The notes under the pieces are model-generated. The model did not search any database and was not told where the DNA came from. It saw only the letters and a list, made by a program, of their open reading frames with translations. This document shows, piece by piece, positions 33,331 through 41,714 of a stretch of DNA of 64,000 bases (position 1 is the stretch's first letter; every line of letters starts with the position of its first letter). The translations under genes were made by a program, and so were the position numbers. The stretch spans positions 124,001-188,000 of the forward strand of contig NZ_BNAW01000005.1 of assembly GCF_014654205.1 (NCBI RefSeq), given 5' to 3'. This DNA is from Amycolatopsis bullii (GTDB taxonomy: Bacteria > Actinomycetota > Actinomycetes > Mycobacteriales > Pseudonocardiaceae).

Positions 33331-34647
33331 TTAGCTCCCGGCCGCGATCTGCTGGTCGGCCTGGGCCAGCTGATCTTTGATCTTGCCCGCCTCGACCGTC
33401 CGGCCCGCCGCGACGTCGGCGAACATCGTCTTCATGGCGGTGCCGATCAGCGTCTCGAACTGCGACTCCTGGGGGACCTGCGGCATGGGTTCGGCCGTGG
33501 TGCTCAGGACGGCCTGGAACACCTTGACGTCCTCGGTCTGGAAAGCCGGGTCACCGTAGGCGTCCTGGACGGTGGGCAGCGAGCCGTAGGTCTTGTTCAG
33601 CTGGGCCTGCTCGGGTGCCGACACCATGAACTTCACGAAGTCCAGTGCGGCTTGCTGGTTCTTGGTGGACTTGAAGACCGCCAGGTTGATGCCCGCGACG
33701 AAGCTGGTGACCTTCCGGCCGTTCGCGGGCGGGTTGGCCGGCAGCGGGATCGGCGCGACGCCGATGTTGGTCAGGTCCGCCCCGATGTTCTTGAACGAAC
33801 CGGCGGACGCCTGGTTCATGAACATCGCGGCTTTGCCGTCCGCCAGGTCCTTGAGGGACTTGGCGGTGTCGGCGTACTCCGCGTTCGACGGGTTGACGAT
33901 CTTGTCCTTCTGCATGAGGTCGACGAACTGCTGGACGGCCGCGACGGCCGGATCCGACGCCAGTTGCGGCTTGCCGTCCGGGGTGAAGAAGTTCGCCCCG
34001 TGCTGGGCGCCGAGGATCGCGGCGTGGTGGCTGTTTTCGGTCACCTGGCCCGCCTGCAGCGACAGCCCCCACTGCCCCTTCTGCGGATCGGTGAGCTTCT
34101 TGCCGTCCGCGACGAGCTCTTCCCACGTCGCCGGCGGCGCGGAGATACCGGCGTCGGAGAACAGCTTCTTGTTGTAGTAGAGACCGTAGGCCTGACCGTA
34201 GAGCGGAACGCCCACGGGAGGCTGGCCGCTCGCGCCGGTCGCGGCCAGCGAAGGTCCGAGGAACCGGGACTTGCCGCCCACCTTCTCGAGGTTGGCGTCG
34301 TCGAACGGCAGGAACGCGCCGGTCGCCTGGAGCGAGGCCGACCACGTGTTGCCGATGTTGAGGACGTCGGGCCCCTGGCCGGAGGTCGTGGCGGCCAGGA
34401 TCCGGTTGAGCAGATCCGACCAGGGGACGACCTCGAGCTTGACCTTGACGCCGGTGGCCTTCTCGAACTTGTCGAGCTCGGGCTGCAGGACCGCTTTGTC
34501 GTTGTCGAGGCTCGTGCCCTGGTTGGAGGCCCAGTAGGTGAGTTCCTTGGGGCCGTCGGCCGACGTGGAGTCGCCGCCGCCACAGGCGGCGGTGGTGGCG
34601 GCGGCCAGCGCCAGGACGAGCGCTGACGCGGTGGTTCTCATTCGCAT
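33331..34647 (-). CDS. ABC sugar-binding lipoprotein
   Basis: The 438-residue extracellular binding protein has a lipoprotein signal, lipobox TTAACGGG with Cys about 24, and a family-1 solute-binding fold: KELTYWASNQGTSLDNDKAV, PDVLNIGNTWSASLQATGAF, YNKKLFSDAGISAPPATWEE and GKAAMFMNQASAGSFKNIG. Such proteins capture oligosaccharides for CUT1 importers. ATG 34647 has GAGGA 6-7 nt upstream; ATG 34641 is an alternative. It is the first gene of the permease/GH1 operon and divergent from the ROK regulator. The ligand is inferred to be a beta-glucoside from the linked GH1. Confidence 0.95.
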   Translation of the reverse strand: MRMRTTASALVLALAAATTAACGGGDSTSADGPKELTYWASNQGTSLDNDKAVLQPELDKFEKATGVKVKLEVVPWSDLLNRILAATTSGQGPDVLNIGNTWSASLQATGAFLPFDDANLEKVGGKSRFLGPSLAATGASGQPPVGVPLYGQAYGLYYNKKLFSDAGISAPPATWEELVADGKKLTDPQKGQWGLSLQAGQVTENSHHAAILGAQHGANFFTPDGKPQLASDPAVAAVQQFVDLMQKDKIVNPSNAEYADTAKSLKDLADGKAAMFMNQASAGSFKNIGADLTNIGVAPIPLPANPPANGRKVTSFVAGINLAVFKSTKNQQAALDFVKFMVSAPEQAQLNKTYGSLPTVQDAYGDPAFQTEDVKVFQAVLSTTAEPMPQVPQESQFETLIGTAMKTMFADVAAGRTVEAGKIKDQLAQADQQIAAGS

Positions 34648-34705
34648 CTGAAGTCCTCGGGGTGCGTGGACGAGCCACGAAGGGTCTCTGTGACTCAGGA
34701 CACAG

Positions 34706-34727
34706 CTTAATTCGCGCCTTGATTTAA
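34706..34727. promoter_or_regulatory. AT-rich operator/promoter region between sugar operon and ROK gene
   Basis: CTTAATTCGCGCCTTGATTT continuing to AAC contains an imperfect inverted arrangement TTAA/TTAA about 14 nt apart and is the only AT-rich patch in the divergent gap. It is a reasonable site for ROK binding and for the binding-protein promoter, but the dyad is weak. Confidence 0.35.
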
Positions 34728-34808
34728 CTCGTGTGACCAACAAGAGTCAAGGGCGTGAACCCGCTTCGTTCACGCGTGGAAGAAGTGGTTACCGGGAGAA
34801 TCCAAGCC

Positions 34809-35963
34809 ATGACGCAGCGCCAGCCGAGCACCGTGGGCGCTCTCGGCCGGGACAACCGCTCGCTGTTGCTGCGCTCGCTGTACTTCAGTGCTCCGGCCAG
34901 CCGCCAGGCCCTGGGAGCGGCCACCGGACTGAGCGCGGCCTCGGTCGGCAAAGTGGTGCGCGAACTGGTCGGCGAAGGCGTCGTGACCGAGGACGGCTCA
35001 CTGGACTCCGACGGCGGCCGGCCGCGCAAGCTGTTGCGCGTCGTCCCCGGTCACCGCTTCGTGGCCGGGGTGGACGTCGGCGAAACGAGGATCCGGATCG
35101 GCCTGTTCGACCTGGCGATGACCGAGCTCGCCAACGCCGACCGGCGCATCGACCCCCGCCGGCACGGCCCGGAAACGATCGCTTCGCGAATTCTCGCGGG
35201 CTTGACCACCGTTCTGGCGAAGAGCGCCGTTGCCTCCGACGCGGTCCTCGGAGTCGGCGTGAGCGTACCGGGCAGTGCTCGGCGAACGGAGAACCTCGGC
35301 TGGGACCCGGTTCTCCTGGAGAAGCTGCTGCGCAGGGGAACCGACCTGCCGCTGCATTTCGACAGTGACGCCGGCGCCATGGGAAGGGCCGAGCTGTGGT
35401 TCGGCAGCGGCCGGGAAACGCCCGGCACGGTGGTCGCCTGGCTGGGCTCGTACGTGGGAGCCGGCCTCATTTCCGGAGGCCCCACCACCCACGGCACCCG
35501 GACGGGCGCGGGCGAGTTCGGGCACACCGTCCTCGTCGCCGGCGGGCGTCCTTGCCGGTGCGGCAGCAAAGGCTGCCTCGAGGCCTATGTCGGCGCCGAG
35601 GCGATCCTCGACCGCTTCCGCGAAGCGGGCGGGGTCATCCCGGGAGACGCCGACCTGGAACCAGCCCTCGCCGCCATCGTCCACGACGACCGGGGAACCG
35701 GAGTCCTGGCGGAGACCCACCGCTACCTCGGCGCGGGCATCGGCGGGCTGATCAACCTGCTCAACCCCGCCCGCGTCGTCCTCGGTGGCTGGGCCGGCTT
35801 GCTCCTCGGCGAGCGCGATCTCGACGCCATCCGCGACGCGGCCCGCCTCCATTCCCTGAAGCACTCGTTCGCCACGACAACGATCGACCTGTGCGGCCTC
35901 GGCCCGGACGCCGCCACCCGCGGTGCCGCCACCCTCCCCCTCGAGCACTTCCTGAACGGCTGA
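34809..35963 (+). CDS. ROK family transcriptional regulator
   Basis: About 384 residues: an N-terminal winged helix (about 12-70, NRSLLLRSLYFSAPASRQAL then SVGKVVRELVGEGVVTE) and a ROK sugar-kinase-like domain. The DxGxT-type phosphate motif reads GVDVGETRIRIGLF and the ROK zinc signature is CRCGSKGCLEAYVG. Regulators of this type (NagC/Mlc, XylR) sense sugars without phosphorylating them. ATG 34809 is chosen because MTQRQPSTVG starts the usual domain; GTG 34755 is also in frame. It is divergent from the importer/GH1 operon and is its probable repressor. Confidence 0.92.
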   Translation: MTQRQPSTVGALGRDNRSLLLRSLYFSAPASRQALGAATGLSAASVGKVVRELVGEGVVTEDGSLDSDGGRPRKLLRVVPGHRFVAGVDVGETRIRIGLFDLAMTELANADRRIDPRRHGPETIASRILAGLTTVLAKSAVASDAVLGVGVSVPGSARRTENLGWDPVLLEKLLRRGTDLPLHFDSDAGAMGRAELWFGSGRETPGTVVAWLGSYVGAGLISGGPTTHGTRTGAGEFGHTVLVAGGRPCRCGSKGCLEAYVGAEAILDRFREAGGVIPGDADLEPALAAIVHDDRGTGVLAETHRYLGAGIGGLINLLNPARVVLGGWAGLLLGERDLDAIRDAARLHSLKHSFATTTIDLCGLGPDAATRGAATLPLEHFLNG

Positions 35964-36076
35964 CGTCCGGCCAGATCGACTTCGGCCTGTCCGCGCGAAA
36001 ACCATTGGTGCTCGGCATGCTCCGCTGATGGACTGACGTCCCGCCGGGATCCTGCTGCGTGACGGAGGTAGTGGTT

Positions 36077-36832
36077 GTGACGGATTATGACGTGCTCGCC
36101 GAGGTGTACGAATGGCTCATCTCGGACGCGAAGTTGCCTCCGGCCGAGTTCGCTGCTTCGTTCGATGACGTCCTCCGTCTCCTGCCGTCGAACGCTCACG
36201 TCCTCGACTGTTCGTGCGGAACCGGACAGTTGGCGGTGGGCCTCGCTGGTCGTGGCATCCAGGTTGTCGCCACTGACGCCAGCGACGCGATGGTTCGACG
36301 GACCGCCGAGTTGTCCGAGGAGTTCGGGGCCTCCGTCCGGGCCGTGCGGGCGAGCTGGGAAGAGTTGCCCGGCCATTTCGAGGACGGCACGTTCGACATG
36401 GTGTTCTGCGTGGGCAACTCACTGCACCATGCCGAGGGCGCGAGAGGCAGGGTTGCTGCCCTGGAGTCGATGTCACGGCTCTTGCGCCCTGGCGGGCGCC
36501 TGGTCCTCACCTCCCGCACGTGGGAACTCGTGCGGGCCGGAGGTTCCCGGCTGGACATCGGTGACCGACTCGTCCGCCGGAACGGTCGCGATGCCGTCGT
36601 GGTCTACCGCTGGGAGATCGCGCCGCATTGGGAGCAGGAGCACCACATCGAGATCGCGATCGCCCAGGTTGATGCGGCTGGGTCGGTTCTTGTCCGGTCG
36701 GAACTGCTGTCCTGCTGGCCCTACCGGTACGAGCAACTCGAAGTCGAGCTGCGCCGGGTCGGACTCCGGCCGGAAGTGAGCACGTTCACCCTTGAGGCCG
36801 AGAACTATCTGGTGGTCGCGAGCAAGGTCTAG
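36077..36832 (+). CDS. SAM-dependent methyltransferase
   Basis: The 251-residue class I methyltransferase has motif I HVLDCSCGTGQLAVGLA (about 41-57), motif II VVATDASDAMVRRTAEL, a motif-III-like FDMVFCVGNSLHHAEG and a motif IV LLRPGGRLVLTSRTWE. Its length suggests a small-molecule substrate. GTG 36077 has GGAGG 8 nt upstream (36064-36068); GTG 36059 is in frame but has no ribosome site. The gene is monocistronic between the ROK gene and a convergent oxidoreductase, so context gives no hint of the substrate. Confidence 0.9.
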   Translation: MTDYDVLAEVYEWLISDAKLPPAEFAASFDDVLRLLPSNAHVLDCSCGTGQLAVGLAGRGIQVVATDASDAMVRRTAELSEEFGASVRAVRASWEELPGHFEDGTFDMVFCVGNSLHHAEGARGRVAALESMSRLLRPGGRLVLTSRTWELVRAGGSRLDIGDRLVRRNGRDAVVVYRWEIAPHWEQEHHIEIAIAQVDAAGSVLVRSELLSCWPYRYEQLEVELRRVGLRPEVSTFTLEAENYLVVASKV

Positions 36833-36896
36833 ACACTGTGCAGGCGGAAACCGGCGGCTCACTTCATCCACGGTCCGGCTGCCCAAGCGCCTCCGG

Positions 36897-37841
36897 TCAG
36901 GCGGCGGACGGGACGACGACGACCTTGCCGTGCACCGAGCCTTCGGCGGCTCGGGCGTGCAACGCCGGCAGTTCCGGCAGCGGCACCCGCTCGGCGACGT
37001 CGACCCGCAGCTCACCGGACTCGACCAGCGCCACCAGCGTCGCCAGCTGCCCGGCGTCGCTGCGTACGAACAGATCGATGCCCCGCACGCCGCGGTCCTC
37101 ATCGGACGGTGCGGGCATCCACACCGTGGTGTTCACCAGCACCCCGCCCGGCCGCACCAGCGTGCCGAGCGCGGCCAGCTGCTCCGGGGCGACCGGAGCG
37201 AGGTTGAGCGCCAGGTCGACGGGCTCGCTCACCGCGTCGGTCACGCTCGTGGCCGTGTGGTCGAGCACCTCGTCGGCACCGGCGGACTTCACCGCGTCCG
37301 CGCTGCGGGGGCTCGCGGTGGCGATGACGTGCGCGCCGGCCCGCTTGGCCAGCTGCACCGCGTAGCCGCCGACCGCGCCGCCGGCCCCGTTGACCAGCAC
37401 GCGCTGCCCCGCGGTCAGCTTGCCGTGGTCGAACAGCGCCTGGTACGCCGTCAGCCCCACCAGCGGCAACGCGGCCGCGTCGGCCAGTGGGACGTTCGTC
37501 GGCGCGGCGGTCAGCACCTCGGCCGGGGCGATCACGTACTCGGCCGCCGCGCCGGTCTTGTCCATCGGCAGGAAGCCGACGACCCGGTCGCCGACCGCGA
37601 GGCCGTCGACACCCGCGCCCAGCGCGTCGACGACGCCGGCGACGTCGAGACCGGGGGTGTGCGGCAGCGCCACCGGGATGGGGCCCTGCATGAAACCCCC
37701 GCGGATGTTGCCGTCGACGGAGTTGAACGACGTCGCCGCCACCCGGATCCGGACCTGCCCCGCACCGGGAACCGGCACCGCCACCTCCTCGTAGCGCAGG
37801 ACATCGGGGTCGCCGTACTCGTGGAACCGCACTGCCTTCAT
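36897..37841 (-). CDS. Quinone-oxidoreductase-like MDR protein
   Basis: The 314-residue NADPH-dependent medium-chain dehydrogenase/reductase has a GroES-like domain (MKAVRFHEYGDPDVLRYEEV; HTPGLDVAGVVDALG) and a Rossmann domain (GQRVLVNGAGGAVGGYAVQL, AxxGxxG-like; then LAKRAGAHVIATAS). Catalytic zinc ligands are absent, as in quinone reductase/zeta-crystallin relatives. ATG 37841 has GGAG about 9 nt upstream. It is divergent from a MarR gene across three strong palindromes, so the MarR probably represses it until an electrophile or quinone appears. Confidence 0.94.
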   Translation of the reverse strand: MKAVRFHEYGDPDVLRYEEVAVPVPGAGQVRIRVAATSFNSVDGNIRGGFMQGPIPVALPHTPGLDVAGVVDALGAGVDGLAVGDRVVGFLPMDKTGAAAEYVIAPAEVLTAAPTNVPLADAAALPLVGLTAYQALFDHGKLTAGQRVLVNGAGGAVGGYAVQLAKRAGAHVIATASPRSADAVKSAGADEVLDHTATSVTDAVSEPVDLALNLAPVAPEQLAALGTLVRPGGVLVNTTVWMPAPSDEDRGVRGIDLFVRSDAGQLATLVALVESGELRVDVAERVPLPELPALHARAAEGSVHGKVVVVPSAA

Positions 37842-37860
37842 CGGACTCTCTCCTCGTCTT

Positions 37861-37974
37861 GCTTCGATTTCGAAGCAACTGCAGACAACCGTACATCCGC
37901 TTCGAATTCGAAGCAAGTGAGGTGGCTCACCCGCCGCCGCGACCAGGCGGACCCCGGCATTTCGAATTCGAAGC
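37861..37974. promoter_or_regulatory. Three MarR operator palindromes
   Basis: GCTTCGATTTCGAAGC (37861-37876), GCTTCGAATTCGAAGC (37899-37914, perfect) and ATTTCGAATTCGAAGC (37959-37974) occupy the 147-bp gap between the oxidoreductase and MarR genes. Copies 1 and 2 are 38 bp apart, and copies 2 and 3 are 60 bp apart. The first lies about 20 nt before the oxidoreductase start and the third 14 nt before the MarR start, so each gene has its own site. Confidence 0.85.
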
Positions 37975-37988
37975 AGTAGACTGCGGAC

Positions 37989-38483
37989 ATGGCCGCTTCC
38001 CTCGATCCCGTGCAGCTCAGTACCTACTTCGACCTGATCGAGGTGACCAGCTTGCTGCGCCACGCGGTCGAGCAGCAGCTGAAGGAGGCCGGGGACCTCA
38101 GCTACGTGCAGTTCCAGCTCTTGGCCCGGCTCGGCGACGCCCCCACCGGCAGCCACCGCATGACCGACCTCGCCGACGGCGTCGTCTACAGCCGCAGCGG
38201 CCTGACCTACCAGGCCGGCCTGCTGGAGAAGGCGGGCCTGGTCGAGCGGACCCCCTCGCCGGACGACGAGCGGAGCACCACGGTCACCATCACCGACGCC
38301 GGCCGAGCACGGCTCGCGCAGGTGCTGCCCGGGCACATCGAGGTGGTCAGCGGCCTGCTGTTCGAGCCGCTCTCCCGCTCCGACGTCGAAACCCTCGCGG
38401 CGTTGCTCGCCCCGGTACGCGACCACATGCGCTCGACACCACCCCGGTCGGCCGCACCGCGGCGCCGCAAGACCGGAGCCTGA
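37989..38483 (+). CDS. MarR family transcriptional regulator
   Basis: The 164-residue winged-helix protein has helix LSYVQFQLLARLGDAPTGSH, a recognition region RMTDLADGVVYSRSGLTYQA, then GLLEKAGLVERTPSPDDERS and the wing TTVTITDAGRARL. The C-terminal tail is basic (RSTPPRSAAPRRRKTGA). There is no Cys, so ligand rather than redox sensing is likely. Its ATG 37989 is 14 nt after the third palindrome. It is divergent from the MDR oxidoreductase, its likely target. Confidence 0.94.
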   Translation: MAASLDPVQLSTYFDLIEVTSLLRHAVEQQLKEAGDLSYVQFQLLARLGDAPTGSHRMTDLADGVVYSRSGLTYQAGLLEKAGLVERTPSPDDERSTTVTITDAGRARLAQVLPGHIEVVSGLLFEPLSRSDVETLAALLAPVRDHMRSTPPRSAAPRRRKTGA

Positions 38484-38567
38484 CGGACCGATCGCCGAAG
38501 CCAGGTTCCCTGCCGCCCGCGACAACCCCCGGCCTGAAGGCCGGGGAACTGCGGCGGCCGATGGCGC

Positions 38568-38897
38568 TCACGCCGGCCTGACGTCCTCGACGTGCTCGGC
38601 CAGCCAGGCGCGGAAGGTCTGCAGCCGCGGGTTGAGCGACCGCACCACGTCCAGGTCACGGGCCGCCACGAAGTCACGCTCGCCCTCGACGTAGAACTGG
38701 AACATGTTGCCGAACTCCTCGCCCGCCGGGAGCCCGAGCGAGCGGAACCGGTCGTGCGTGAGCGGCCGGTACTCGACCGGTTCGCCCAGTGCCTCGGCGA
38801 ACGCGGCGGCGTACTGAGCGCCGGTCAGGTGCTCACCCGCGATGCTCACCGTCTCCCCCACGTACTCCTCGCCCGCGGCGAACACCCCGTAGGCGCT
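38568..38897 (-). pseudogene. C-terminal fragment of NmrA-like oxidoreductase
   Basis: About 110 residues of the C-terminal half of an NmrA/HSCARG-type NAD(P)-binding protein: SAYGVFAAGEEYVGETVSIA, GEHLTGAQYAAAFAEALGEP, then LDVVRSLNPRLQTFRAWLAE to a stop at 38568. The nucleotide-binding N-terminal half is missing. Similarity ends abruptly at about 38897, where a plus-strand LuxR fragment begins. Confidence 0.75.
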
Positions 38898-39059
38898 AAT
38901 CGCGAGATCGCGCGTCGGCTGGTGGTCGCCGAGACCACGATCAAGTCGTGCATGTCCAGCATCCTGGCCAAACTGGACGTCCGCAACCGTGTCGAGGTGG
39001 CCCTGGTGGCCTGCCGGGTCGGGCTCGTACCCCTCCACCACCCGCTGGGTCCCGCCTGA
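38898..39059 (+). pseudogene. LuxR HTH C-terminal fragment
   Basis: About 53 residues with the end of a LuxR/NarL HTH: NREIARRLVVAETTIKSCMS, then SILAKLDVRNRVEVALVACR, stopping at 39059. The receiver domain and the first HTH helix are gone. It begins where the minus-strand NmrA fragment ends, so the two are deletion remnants joined end to end. Confidence 0.75.
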
Positions 39060-39144
39060 GAACGGTGCCCCCTGGTTTGAGGCACCGGGTTCGGGGTACT
39101 TGCGCAGTCCGCTCATCGATCACCCCAGACCACCGAGGACGAGC

Positions 39145-39654
39145 ATGCCTGAGCCGACCACGCCCGAGCCCCTGCCGGCCGAGCTGCGTGCGCTGGCCGC
39201 CGACGCCGAAGCGCTCGCGGCGCGGACCGCGGAGGTGGCCGCCCGGCTGCAGACCGCGCCCGACGGCCACCTGCAGCGCCTCGCCCGGCCCATCGCGAAG
39301 GCCACCCACGACCTGAGCGACTACACCGCCGAGGTTTCCCGGACGGCCGAAGACCTGGCCCGGGTCCGGGTGGCCCGCGACCCCAACCTGTGCGACGTCC
39401 CGTGGGGCGTCTGCCCCACCCACGGTGTCACGCTGCACTCGAGCGGAGGACGCGCCTGGTGCACCGATCCCGGCTGCGCCGCCGCGTGGGACTACGACCG
39501 GCTGCACACACCCTGTGCGGAGCCGGTCACCGCGGTGGTGACCGATCAGGACGGCGTGACCGCCAGGCTGTGCGAAGCCCACGCCCGGGACGCGAGCGAC
39601 CGGCTGTCGGGCTGCACCGTCTCCCGTCTGGACCACCAGGACTCCGGCGGCTGA
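39145..39654 (+). CDS. Unknown protein with helical N-terminus and Cys/His-rich C-terminus
   Basis: The 169-residue protein has a long helix (LPAELRALAADAEALAARTA, then EVAARLQTA) likely to form a coiled coil. It is followed by a Cys/His-rich part: CDVPWGVCPTHGVTLHSSGG, RAWCTDPGCAAAW, LHTPCAEPVT and LCEAHARD. Pairs such as CxxxxxxCPTH and CTDPGC look like zinc-ribbon ligands. I do not recognise the family. GAGGAC precedes ATG 39145. It lies beside the NmrA/LuxR scar and has no partner gene. Confidence 0.75.
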   Translation: MPEPTTPEPLPAELRALAADAEALAARTAEVAARLQTAPDGHLQRLARPIAKATHDLSDYTAEVSRTAEDLARVRVARDPNLCDVPWGVCPTHGVTLHSSGGRAWCTDPGCAAAWDYDRLHTPCAEPVTAVVTDQDGVTARLCEAHARDASDRLSGCTVSRLDHQDSGG

Positions 39655-39714
39655 ACCGGCATCGCCATCGCAGCCGACGGCGTCCCGCTGCCCGGCCACC
39701 ACCGCACTCCCCGA

Positions 39715-40665
39715 TCAGGTGAGGTCCAAGATGGTCTTTCCCCGGCCGTGCCCGGAATCGAGCCGCTCGTGCGCTTTGCGCACCTGAGCCAGCGGCAGGA
39801 CCTCTTCGACGACCGGCCGGGCCTGGCCACGCTCGAACACCGGCGTCAGCTCCTCCAGCCGGCGGCGTTCCCGGGTCAGCATGATCCCGTGCAGCTGCTG
39901 GTTGCGCTGGTACAGCGCGCTCAGCTCGCCCTTCGGTGGCAGCACCGTCGCGATCCGGCCGAACGTCCGGGTCGCCGCGCAGCTCTTGACCAGGTTCTCG
40001 CCGCCGACGAGGTCCAGCACGGCGTCGACGCCCGTGCCGCCGGTGTGCTCCAGCGCCACCTCGACCGGATCGGCTTCGTGGTAGTCGATCGGCTCGGCGC
40101 CGAGGTCCCGCACCAGGTCCTGGTTGTCCGGGCCCGCCGTGGCCAGCACCCGGGCACCCGCCGCGATCGCGAACTGCACGGCGAAGGTGCCGACCCCGCC
40201 CGCACCGGCGTGCACCAGCACCGTCTCCCCGGGACGCACCGCCAGCCGCCGGACGATGGCCTCCCACGCCGTGCCTCCGGCCAGCGGGATCGCCGCCGCT
40301 TCGACGTGACTCAGGCCGCGGGGCTTCGGTGCGACGATGGTCGCGGCCACGACGTTCAGCTCGGTGTAGCTCCCTGCCCGCGACGCCATTTCCGGCGTGT
40401 AGAACACTTCGTCGCCCCGGGCGAAATCGGACACGCCGGGGCCGACCGCCTCCACAACGCCGGAGACGTCACCTCCGAGGACGGCGGGCAGCTCGAGGTC
40501 CGGGATGGCCACCCCCTGCCGGATCTTCGCCTCCACGGGATTGGTCCCCGACGCGAACACCCGGACCAGGATTTCTCCCGGCCCCGGCTCGGGCCGCTCG
40601 ACCTCCTTGAGCGTCAAGACATCAGGGCCACCGAATTCCGTCAGTACCACGGCTTGCACAGACAT
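39715..40665 (-). CDS. NADPH:quinone reductase-like MDR protein
   Basis: The 316-residue medium-chain reductase has a GroES part MSVQAVVLTEFGGPDVLTLK with ASGTNPVEAKIRQG, then GDVSGVVEAVGPGVS, and a Rossmann segment ETVLVHAGAGGVGTFAVQFA. No structural or catalytic zinc ligands are visible. It is a second MDR enzyme within 3 kb, about a third identical by eye to the one at 36897, so the two are paralogues of the same broad family rather than a recent duplication. It is divergent from the PPOX gene. Confidence 0.93.
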   Translation of the reverse strand: MSVQAVVLTEFGGPDVLTLKEVERPEPGPGEILVRVFASGTNPVEAKIRQGVAIPDLELPAVLGGDVSGVVEAVGPGVSDFARGDEVFYTPEMASRAGSYTELNVVAATIVAPKPRGLSHVEAAAIPLAGGTAWEAIVRRLAVRPGETVLVHAGAGGVGTFAVQFAIAAGARVLATAGPDNQDLVRDLGAEPIDYHEADPVEVALEHTGGTGVDAVLDLVGGENLVKSCAATRTFGRIATVLPPKGELSALYQRNQQLHGIMLTRERRRLEELTPVFERGQARPVVEEVLPLAQVRKAHERLDSGHGRGKTILDLT

Positions 40666-40772
40666 CCCGCCCGCGTACCCGGCGGCGGCCCGGGGAAACC
40701 ACTTCCGTTTGTCCCCCACTCGCCCGGGTAGCCGATCAGTGTGACGCACTGCCCGATCGGAAGGAGCCCGCC

Positions 40773-41210
40773 GTGCCCGCAGGCACCGCCGACGGCCCGA
40801 AGCTGCTGCCCGAAACCGAAGAACTGGCCACCGGCAAGAACTTCGCCGCGGTCACCACCGTCCTGCCCAGCGGACGGCTGCAGACCCAGATGATCTGGGT
40901 CGACGTCGAAGACGGCGAGCTCGTGCTCAACACCGAAACCCACCGCGCGAAGGCCCACAACGTCGCCCGCGACCCGCGGATCACCGTGCTCATCCGCGAC
41001 GAGGCCAACCCTTACCGCTACGCCGAAGTCCGCGGAAAGGTCACCGGTGTCGAGAACGGCGAACGGGCCCGCCGCCAGGTCGACCGGCTCTCCCGCAAGT
41101 ACACCGGCGAGGACTACCCGCCGGACAACATCAAGTCCGAGCGCGTCATCCTGCGCGTGACCCCGGAGCGGCAGACCTACATCGACCAGGCCAAGGGCAT
41201 CGGCGACTGA
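40773..41210 (+). CDS. PPOX-class F420-dependent oxidoreductase
   Basis: The 145-residue protein of the split-barrel flavin/deazaflavin family has NFAAVTTVLPSGRLQTQMIW, VLNTETHRAKAHNVARDPR and ITVLIRDEANPYRYAEVRGK. These are landmarks of actinobacterial F420-binding Rv1155/Rv2074-like proteins, which reduce biliverdin, menaquinone precursors or drugs with F420H2. GTG 40773 has AAGGAG 6 nt upstream. It is divergent from the quinone-reductase-like gene, and shared redox control is possible. Confidence 0.93.
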   Translation: MPAGTADGPKLLPETEELATGKNFAAVTTVLPSGRLQTQMIWVDVEDGELVLNTETHRAKAHNVARDPRITVLIRDEANPYRYAEVRGKVTGVENGERARRQVDRLSRKYTGEDYPPDNIKSERVILRVTPERQTYIDQAKGIGD

Positions 41211-41296
41211 AGGGACCGGACGTGGGAGGGCGGCCGCCGCGGCCCAACACGGGCACACCTGGGCGCACACCGACTAGCACCAGCACTGCCCGGTGC

Positions 41297-41552
41297 GTCC
41301 CGTTCGGCGTGGTTGCGGTGATCGCGCCCTGGAAATTCCCGCTCGTCCTCGCCATGCGGTCGGTCGCCCCGGCCCTGCTGCGGCGTCGTCATCGCCCGCC
41401 TCTTGGAAGAAGCCGGGTCGCCCGCGGGCGTGCTGCACATGGTGCCCGGCAAGGGCAGCGAACTCGGCAACGCCGTCGCCGAAGACCCCAACATCGACAT
41501 GATCTCCTTCACCGGCTCGACCCCGGTCGGGCGGGAGCTGGCGCAGGCGGAT
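41297..41552 (+). pseudogene. Aldehyde dehydrogenase fragment
   Basis: Two parts of one aldehyde dehydrogenase lie in different frames: PFGVVAVIAPWKFPLVLAMR with SVAPALL (41300-41380), then LLEEAGSPAGVLHMVPGKGS and ELGNAVAEDPNIDMISFTGS (about 41400-41540). The nucleotide-binding segment between them is shortened, and the catalytic Cys domain is missing after 41552. It is non-functional. Confidence 0.8.
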
Positions 41553-41714
41553 GATCAGCCGTTGACACACCGCGAGTGGATTGCCCCATCGAGGGACCGT
41601 CCCTCGGCGGTGCGGGGAAATCGTTTGTCCCGAATCAGCTTCGCCCCAAAGCTGAAAGTCATTGCTGTGCCTCACAACCGTGATCTGCCAGAGATTCTCG
41701 ACAAGGAGACGCAC

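Noticed and set aside
29505-34626. Very long open frames on the plus strand, opposite the sugar operon
   Set aside because: They are antisense to clearly recognisable ABC and GH1 genes, are rich in Arg, Gly, Val and Asp as expected of GC-rich shadows, and show no domain.
37861-37974. Possible CRISPR-like repeats
   Set aside because: There are only three palindromes with unequal gaps (22 and 44 nt), no uniform spacers and no cas genes; they fit operators.
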